From NCBI GenBank assembly GCA_003978865.1, contig QNXS01000002.1, positions 1 to 10,451 of the forward strand: DNA of 10,451 nucleotides, in the 5' to 3' direction. This document shows, one piece after another, positions 7,072 through 10,451 of the stretch. Positions within the stretch are counted from its first letter, which is position 1. Each line of letters opens with the position of its first letter. Source of the stretch: Archaeoglobus sp. GTDB taxonomy: Archaea; Halobacteriota; Archaeoglobi; Archaeoglobales; Archaeoglobaceae. The position numbers and the translations under genes are program-made. The notes below the pieces were generated by a model. That model was not told the DNA's origin. It did no database searches and saw nothing but the letters and a program-made list of their open reading frames with translations.

Positions 7072-7524
7072 ATGGATGAAGTTGACAAAATCATCACCCT
7101 TTGTGGAAAAGACTGGGCAAAAATCGGTGTAGAATTCACTTTTATTGGTGGTAAAGCTGAATGTGAGACTTGCAAACTCAAGAGAACATGTCTTAGGCTC
7201 AGAGAAGGAGCCAAGTACAAGATTGTTGGACTTAGAGATGGTACACTTCAGGATTGCCCTCTTCACGATGAAGGCGTAGTTGCAGTGGAAGTGATAGAAC
7301 TTCCCATAATAGCTCTTATCGACTCAAAGATGGCAGTCGAAGGAGCTAAACTGCACTTCATGCGGAGATGTAGAAATATAGAGTGTTCTATGTACAATTT
7401 ATGTAATCCTGTAGAGCTAAAGGATGGAGATACAGTATTTGTCGAAAGGATTATAGGTGATGCTCCTGAGAAATGCCAGAAAGGGTATTGTCTAAGGGTT
7501 GTTGAACTGAAGAGAGAGAGTTAA
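7072..7524 (+). CDS. UPF0179 family protein, cysteine-rich, function unknown
   Basis: This 150-residue soluble protein matches the archaeal UPF0179 family (COG1860), whose function is unknown to me. It starts MDEVDKIITLCGKDWAKIG, as family members typically do near IITLVG. It holds ten cysteines. Eight fall into two similar groups: C31-X2-C34-X5-C40 followed by C62, and C100-X4-C105-X5-C111 followed by C135 (or C140). This doubled pattern suggests two metal or Fe-S sites, one per half. The CX2CX5C piece recalls the Fe-S cysteines of Cas4/AddB-type proteins, but nothing else of those nucleases is present. There is no signal peptide or membrane segment. It is divergent from gltX, and its last 74 bp overlap the end of the convergent wHTH gene. 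A role is not assigned. Confidence 0.85.
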   Translation: MDEVDKIITLCGKDWAKIGVEFTFIGGKAECETCKLKRTCLRLREGAKYKIVGLRDGTLQDCPLHDEGVVAVEVIELPIIALIDSKMAVEGAKLHFMRRCRNIECSMYNLCNPVELKDGDTVFVERIIGDAPEKCQKGYCLRVVELKRES

Positions 7525-7780
7525 ATTTTTCCTTCTTTTCTATAATTTCCAAAGCTTCTATAAGTTCTTCTGCTGTCTTTGTGAGGTATATAGACTTCTT
7601 TCCAGATTCGTACTTTAAAGTTAGCAAACCCGCTCTCTCAAGTTTATGTACTTTAACATAGGCTGTTGAATATGGAATTGATAGAAGTCTGGCAAGACCT
7701 GATATGTTCATGCCTCTATTTTTTTCTACTGTACGTATTAATTCGAGATCTCTGACAAACAGTCTGATGGTCTCCCGCAT
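7451..7780 (-). CDS. Small winged-helix DNA-binding regulator
   Basis: This 109-residue protein has a single winged helix-turn-helix at about 10-82, of the MarR/ArsR/TrmB type. ISGLARLLSIPYSTAYVKVHKLERAGL (26-52) supplies the HTH with its recognition helix, and LKYESGKKSIYLT (55-67) is the wing. A helix follows to about residue 85. The last ~24 residues (NSLSSVQQPL onward) are polar, do not look like a folded extension, and are encoded opposite the end of the UPF0179 gene. The ATG is supported by a TATA palindrome centred 25.5 nt upstream. A perfect 12-bp palindrome lies between TATA and ATG, suggesting autorepression (inference). No effector domain is visible, so the signal and targets are unknown. 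It is probably a cytoplasmic, dimeric transcription factor. Confidence 0.8.
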   Translation of the reverse strand: MRETIRLFVRDLELIRTVEKNRGMNISGLARLLSIPYSTAYVKVHKLERAGLLTLKYESGKKSIYLTKTAEELIEALEIIEKKEKFNSLSSVQQPLDNTLSGISQEHHL

Positions 7781-7785
7781 AGATC

Positions 7786-7797
7786 AAATTTAAATTT
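7786..7797. promoter_or_regulatory. Perfect 12-bp palindrome, candidate operator of the wHTH gene
   Basis: AAATTTAAATTT is identical on both strands. It lies between the TATA palindrome and the wHTH ATG, where a bound dimer would block RNA polymerase. The position fits autoregulation by the wHTH protein. Its A/T-only composition makes chance occurrence possible. Confidence 0.4.
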
Positions 7798-7800
7798 AAG

Positions 7801-7810
7801 ATTTATAAAT
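7801..7810 (-). promoter_or_regulatory. TATA element of the wHTH gene
   Basis: The palindrome ATTTATAAAT is centred 25.5 nt before the ATG at 7780, the same spacing as for gltX and mazG. No Shine-Dalgarno motif lies between, so a leaderless mRNA is expected. Confidence 0.55.
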
Positions 7811-7866
7811 TTTATGTTTTCTGACCATTTATTAAAGAATATTCTTTTCATTCTAATATTGCTCAG

Positions 7867-7899
7867 TATTATCACAATAATTAAAATTATTATTATCAC
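7867..7899. repeat. 9-bp direct repeats flanking a hairpin at the end of mazG
   Basis: TATTATCAC occurs at 7867-7875 and 7891-7899, a 24-bp period. Between them is the inverted repeat AATAATT-AA-AATTATT (7876-7891). The right copy contains the mazG stop codon. It may be a simple AT-rich slippage product. Confidence 0.5.
7876..7892 (-). terminator. Inverted repeat after the mazG stop (copy 1 of a 17-bp element)
   Basis: AATAATTAAAATTATTA forms a 7-bp stem with a 2-nt centre and begins 4 nt beyond the mazG stop codon. The same 17 bases occur after the FKBP stop at 9680-9696. The bases that follow on the minus strand are not U-rich, so intrinsic terminator activity is uncertain. RNA 3'-end definition is inferred from position only. 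Confidence 0.35.
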
Positions 7900-8186
7900 T
7901 TAATAGGATACTCCGGCAAGTCCCACCTTTTAGATGGGTCATTAACTATATACTTTTCGAATATTTTTTTCTCAATATTAATGCCAAACAAGTTGGATAT
8001 ACAGAGTACAACAAACGCAACATCCGTTAGCTCCTCCTCGATACTGCTAATTTCTTTTTTTCTGATTGCTTCAGCCAATTCGCCGACCTCTTCTACAAGT
8101 ACAGAGAAAAGAAAAAGCTCTCCAGATTTTTTGTCAATCTCTAAGTACTTCTCCGCAATCTTCTTCATTAGTTCTTCAAGTTCCAT
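7896..8186 (-). CDS. MazG-like nucleotide pyrophosphohydrolase, single-domain
   Basis: This 96-residue all-alpha protein has the MazG/MazG-like signature: E32-E33-x-x-E36 in VEEVGELAEAI, then E52-x-x-D55 in EELTDVAF. These acidic residues bind the magnesium ions used to cleave nucleoside triphosphates to monophosphate and pyrophosphate. Such small proteins usually dimerise or tetramerise and remove unwanted or damaged nucleotides. Its exact substrate cannot be read from sequence. The ATG at 8186 begins MELEELMKKIAEKYL. An upstream in-frame ATG exists at 8396, but the extra 70 residues are antisense to the DHH gene and read as non-protein-like. A TATA octamer centred 25.5 nt upstream supports 8186. 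The divergent neighbour is the RCK_N-DHH phosphoesterase, another nucleotide-handling protein. Confidence 0.88.
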   Translation of the reverse strand: MELEELMKKIAEKYLEIDKKSGELFLFSVLVEEVGELAEAIRKKEISSIEEELTDVAFVVLCISNLFGINIEKKIFEKYIVNDPSKRWDLPEYPIK

Positions 8187-8207
8187 ACACCAATTCAGTT
8201 GGAATGT

Positions 8208-8215
8208 TTTAAATA
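8208..8215. promoter_or_regulatory. Single symmetric TATA octamer for mazG and the DHH gene
   Basis: TTTAAATA on the plus strand reads TATTTAAA on the minus strand. Its centre (8211.5) is 25.5 nt from the mazG ATG (8186) and 26.5 nt from the DHH-gene ATG (8238). The 51-bp gap has no second TATA-like motif and no Shine-Dalgarno site for either gene. One TBP site therefore probably serves two divergent leaderless transcripts. Confidence 0.6.
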
Positions 8216-8237
8216 CAAAACGGTAACTATGTTTGTA

Positions 8238-9671
8238 ATGGCTCAAGAATCTAATGAAGTTTACGATCACGAATACGTGGTTGTTGGATGTGGCGCTGTG
8301 GGATTTGCCGTAATAAAAGAACTCGTTAGAAGGAACAAGAGAGTTCTTGCTGTTGATATGTCCGAGGAGAGAGTGGAAGTTCTGAGGGATGAACATTACG
8401 ATGCAATAGTGGGTAATGCTGAGGATGCTGAACTTTATAGAAAGTTCGATTACTCAAAGAGCTCAGCGATACTTCTTCTTATTCCAGATGTTGAAGTAAC
8501 AAAAAAGGCTATACAAATAATAAGAGAAGTTAGCAAAGAGGTCTTCATAATAGCAAGGGCAAGAAATCACAAACAAAAAGAGGAGCTTGAGGTGCTTGGA
8601 GCTGATTTTGTTATATTTCCTTCAGAGGCGATAAAAAATTCCGTTGTAAGTGCTTTAAGTAAAATGGAATCTTTTAGAAAACTAAAAAAGCTCAGAAAGG
8701 TGATAGAAGAGGTTGGAGACGGAAAGCTGGGAATATTCACCCACAACAATCCCGATCCAGATGCAATTTCCTCTGCCATGGCTCTGCAGGAAATAGCTAA
8801 GAAATTTGGTGTTGAAGCTGATATACTATACTACGGTAAAATATTCCACCAAGAGAATAAAGCAATGGTTAACCTGCTTCAAATCCCTCTTATAAGAGCA
8901 GATGAGGTTGATCTGAACGAGTATAAAAAGTTTGCAATAGTCGACGCTTCAAAGCCGGGAGTAAACAACTCAATCCCAACTGAAATAAAAATCAGTATAG
9001 TAATAGACCATCACCAAGTGGAGGAGGTAGAAGCTGAGTATGTTGATCTTAGAACTGATGTTGGAGCTACAGCCACAATTCTGACAGAGTATCTAAAAGA
9101 ACTAAAAATAATACCGAGTAGAACCCTTGCTACAGCTTTGTTTTTTGGAATTAGAACTGAAACCGATGATTTTAAGAAGAATACAAGAACCGCTGATTTC
9201 ACAGCTTCAGCATACCTTTATCCTTTTGTAGACAATGAACTGATAGAAAAAATGGAGGGTCCAGCCATATCCACAGAAACACTTGACGTTTTAGGAGCAG
9301 CCATAAAAAATAGGCAGGTGTACTCGAGCTTTCTTATAAGTTTTGCAGGCTTTATAAATGATAGAGATGCTCTTCCTCAGGCAGCGGACTTTCTTCTGAG
9401 GCTTGAGGGAATATCAACAGTTCTTGTTTTTGGAGTTGTAAAAGATACGGTCTATCTATCCGCCAGAAACAATGACGTTAGAGTGAATATTGGAGATGTT
9501 TTGAAGAGGGCTTTTGGAGATGTTGGCAGTGCCGGTGGACATGCACATGCAGCAGGAGGACAGATACCTCTTGGTATATTTGGTAGCGTGAAAGACAGAG
9601 ACGCTCTCGGTAAACTCGTTACAGAAGCCATAAAGAGAAGATTTCTTTCTGCGTTAGGGATTGAGATTTAA
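8238..9671 (+). CDS. RCK_N (TrkA-N) - DHH - DHHA1 phosphoesterase
   Basis: This 477-residue protein fuses a nucleotide-sensing Rossmann domain to a phosphoesterase. Residues ~11-135 are TrkA-N/RCK_N-like: VVVGCGAVG with G17, G19, G22, then D40 at the end of the second strand, as in NAD-binding forms. Residues ~160-330 are the DHH domain: H169, D173 and D175 in THNNPDPD, D236 in AIVDAS, and the D257-H258-H259 motif, a full metal-binding set. DHHA1 ends with GGHAHAAGG at 433-441. There is no membrane segment, so it is soluble. Bacterial DHH-DHHA1 relatives degrade cyclic di-AMP, pApA or nanoRNA. Which substrate applies here is unknown. The ATG at 8238 fits the TATA spacing. ATGs at 8229 and 8199 are alternatives, the last lying inside the promoter. 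It converges with the FKBP gene 29 bp away. Confidence 0.9.
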   Translation: MAQESNEVYDHEYVVVGCGAVGFAVIKELVRRNKRVLAVDMSEERVEVLRDEHYDAIVGNAEDAELYRKFDYSKSSAILLLIPDVEVTKKAIQIIREVSKEVFIIARARNHKQKEELEVLGADFVIFPSEAIKNSVVSALSKMESFRKLKKLRKVIEEVGDGKLGIFTHNNPDPDAISSAMALQEIAKKFGVEADILYYGKIFHQENKAMVNLLQIPLIRADEVDLNEYKKFAIVDASKPGVNNSIPTEIKISIVIDHHQVEEVEAEYVDLRTDVGATATILTEYLKELKIIPSRTLATALFFGIRTETDDFKKNTRTADFTASAYLYPFVDNELIEKMEGPAISTETLDVLGAAIKNRQVYSSFLISFAGFINDRDALPQAADFLLRLEGISTVLVFGVVKDTVYLSARNNDVRVNIGDVLKRAFGDVGSAGGHAHAAGGQIPLGIFGSVKDRDALGKLVTEAIKRRFLSALGIEI

Positions 9672-9679
9672 ATCTGAAA

Positions 9680-9696
9680 AATAATTAAAATTATTA
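9680..9696. terminator. Inverted repeat between convergent DHH and FKBP genes (copy 2 of a 17-bp element)
   Basis: AATAATTAAAATTATTA lies in the 29-bp gap between two convergent stop codons and is identical to 7876-7892. Rightward it is followed by AATTTTATT and a T-run inside the FKBP 3' end. Leftward it follows the FKBP stop by 4 nt and continues into TTTTTC. Both directions are U-rich in RNA, so a bidirectional terminator is plausible. Confidence 0.5.
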
Positions 9697-9700
9697 AATT

Positions 9701-10420
9701 TTATTCCTCCTTTTTTTCCATATCAGTTTTTGTCGCTTCCAAGATCTTCATTTCTTCCTCCTTAGAGAATCTTTCAGCGATTTCCAATTTATTGATATCA
9801 AGAAGTTTAAATGCCTTGGTGATGGCATCGTACTTACCTATTATAAATATCTGGTTAAGGGATGCTCCCTTCGGTGGAACGACCACTACCTCATTACTAT
9901 CTTTCATTTCGACTTCAACATCTAATCCTGTATACATTGCAAACAGAGCCTTAATTTTTTCAGCAAGATCCTCAACTTTCTCTTTTATTTCAATCTCGAA
10001 AACCACTGTTTTCCCGGCAAGCGGATGATTGAAGTCAACTATAGCCCTTCTGCCGATCACTCTCTCCACGATTCCAACCCTGTTTCCGAGTCTAACTCTC
10101 TGTCCCGGTCTCGGTCTTTCGGAGAACTTTTTAATGCTTACAGTTTCCCTTTTTTTCGGGTCATACTTGCCAAAGGCTTTCTCTGGTGGAACTACAATTT
10201 CACCTTTAAATCCGACCTCCTTTCCTACAAGTTGTTCATCAAGTCCTTTAACGACGTTGCCTTCTCCAACAACCACAACAATGTCGCCGTATCTCGCATT
10301 TTCGTCGTAAATACCATACTCTTTGGCAACTTTTTCATCCGTTGTATCTATTACAGTACCATCCTCAAGTTTTGCAGTATAACCAATTTTGATGAAGTCT
10401 CCCTGTTTTACTTCACTCAC
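9701..10420 (-). CDS. Long-type archaeal FKBP peptidyl-prolyl cis-trans isomerase
   Basis: This 239-residue FKBP/SlyD-family protein should catalyse prolyl isomerisation and act as a folding chaperone in the cytoplasm. The FKBP domain is formed by about 1-85 and 130-150: KQGDFIKIGYTAKLEDGTVIDTT at the start, VVVGEGNVVKGLDEQLVG at 48-65, VPPEKAFGKYD at 77-87, and the NHPLAGKT stretch at 131-138. The insert-in-flap chaperone domain lies between (about 88-130). The C-terminal ~90 residues (150-239) are the extra domain seen in long archaeal FKBPs of 26-30 kDa, ending in a lysine/glutamate tail. The start is GTG with a strong Shine-Dalgarno site 4 nt upstream. It converges with the DHH gene. There is no signal peptide or membrane anchor. 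Length and domains appear complete. Confidence 0.95.
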   Translation of the reverse strand: MSEVKQGDFIKIGYTAKLEDGTVIDTTDEKVAKEYGIYDENARYGDIVVVVGEGNVVKGLDEQLVGKEVGFKGEIVVPPEKAFGKYDPKKRETVSIKKFSERPRPGQRVRLGNRVGIVERVIGRRAIVDFNHPLAGKTVVFEIEIKEKVEDLAEKIKALFAMYTGLDVEVEMKDSNEVVVVPPKGASLNQIFIIGKYDAITKAFKLLDINKLEIAERFSKEEEMKILEATKTDMEKKEE

Positions 10421-10424
10421 TTTA

Positions 10425-10432
10425 ATCCCTCC
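10425..10432 (-). promoter_or_regulatory. Shine-Dalgarno site of the FKBP gene
   Basis: On the minus strand GGAGGGAT lies 4 nt before the GTG at 10420 and decides that start. The upstream promoter is largely outside the window. Only AATTAAAA at 10444-10451 is visible, too close to act as the TATA box for a leader that includes this site. Confidence 0.75.
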
Positions 10433-10451
10433 TTTTCAAGGCATTTTAATT

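Larger units (their letters stand above)
7781..7895. promoter_or_regulatory. AT-rich gap between mazG and the wHTH gene
   Basis: These 115 bp contain the wHTH promoter (TATA palindrome 7801-7810, operator-like palindrome 7786-7797) and, at the mazG side, an AT-rich inverted repeat at 7876-7892 between two 9-bp direct repeats. No frame here looks coding. Confidence 0.5.

Noticed and set aside
8199..8237. Earlier start of the DHH gene at 8199
   Set aside because: That ATG lies upstream of and inside the TATA region, so it would not be in the predicted transcript. 8229 remains possible but 8238 fits the spacing better.
8187..8396. N-terminal extension of the MazG-like ORF to 8396
   Set aside because: The extra 70 residues lie antisense to the DHH coding region and include the shared promoter. 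The MazG fold starts at MELEELMKK, 25.5 nt from a TATA octamer.
1..10451. Mobile element, prophage, CRISPR array, defence island, tRNA or rRNA
   Set aside because: No transposase, integrase, terminal inverted repeats, regular spacer repeats or structured RNA gene was found. All genes are core or housekeeping types with even composition.

Overview
This window looks like an ordinary chromosomal stretch from a euryarchaeon, most likely a member of the Archaeoglobales or a close relative. The evidence is an archaeal MCM helicase, an RPA with its COG3390-type partner, an archaeal-type glutamyl-tRNA synthetase, a UPF0179 protein, a long-type archaeal FKBP, TATA-box promoters, and Shine-Dalgarno sites of the GGTGAT/GGAGG type. 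The lineage call is by protein resemblance only. Coding density is high, and there is no phage, IS, CRISPR, rRNA or tRNA signature.

Layout. Bases 1-201 are non-coding and hold a hairpin plus pyrimidine tract that would end the leftward mcm transcript. mcm (2301 to 202, minus) and the RPA operon (2462-5278, plus: RPA, RPA-associated protein, class I aminotransferase) diverge from a 160-bp promoter region. gltX (7011 to 5296, minus) converges on the aminotransferase, and the two stop codons sit in a 15-bp tandem duplication. gltX diverges from a UPF0179 gene (7072-7524, plus), which converges with and overlaps a small winged-helix regulator (7780 to 7451, minus). A short AT-rich gap follows, then a minimal MazG-like protein (8186 to 7896, minus) divergent from an RCK_N-DHH-DHHA1 phosphoesterase (8238-9671, plus). 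That gene converges with a long FKBP/SlyD-type prolyl isomerase (10420 to 9701, minus).

How the genes relate. The left third is a DNA-replication block: replicative helicase opposite single-strand binding protein and its partner. The rest is information processing and nucleotide or protein housekeeping. The clearest unifying pattern is regulatory. Six genes that start transcription units (mcm, RPA, gltX, the wHTH gene, mazG, the DHH gene) have a TATA element centred 25.5-26.5 nt before the start codon, the geometry of leaderless mRNAs. Operon-internal genes, UPF0179 and the FKBP gene instead carry Shine-Dalgarno sites. At mazG/DHH a single TTTAAATA octamer lies symmetrically between two divergent starts.

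I found no convincing new defence or mobile system. The items most worth follow-up are the shared TATA elements, the RCK_N-DHH fusion, the doubled four-cysteine design of the UPF0179 protein, the palindrome in front of the wHTH gene, and a 17-bp inverted repeat found identically just after two stop codons.
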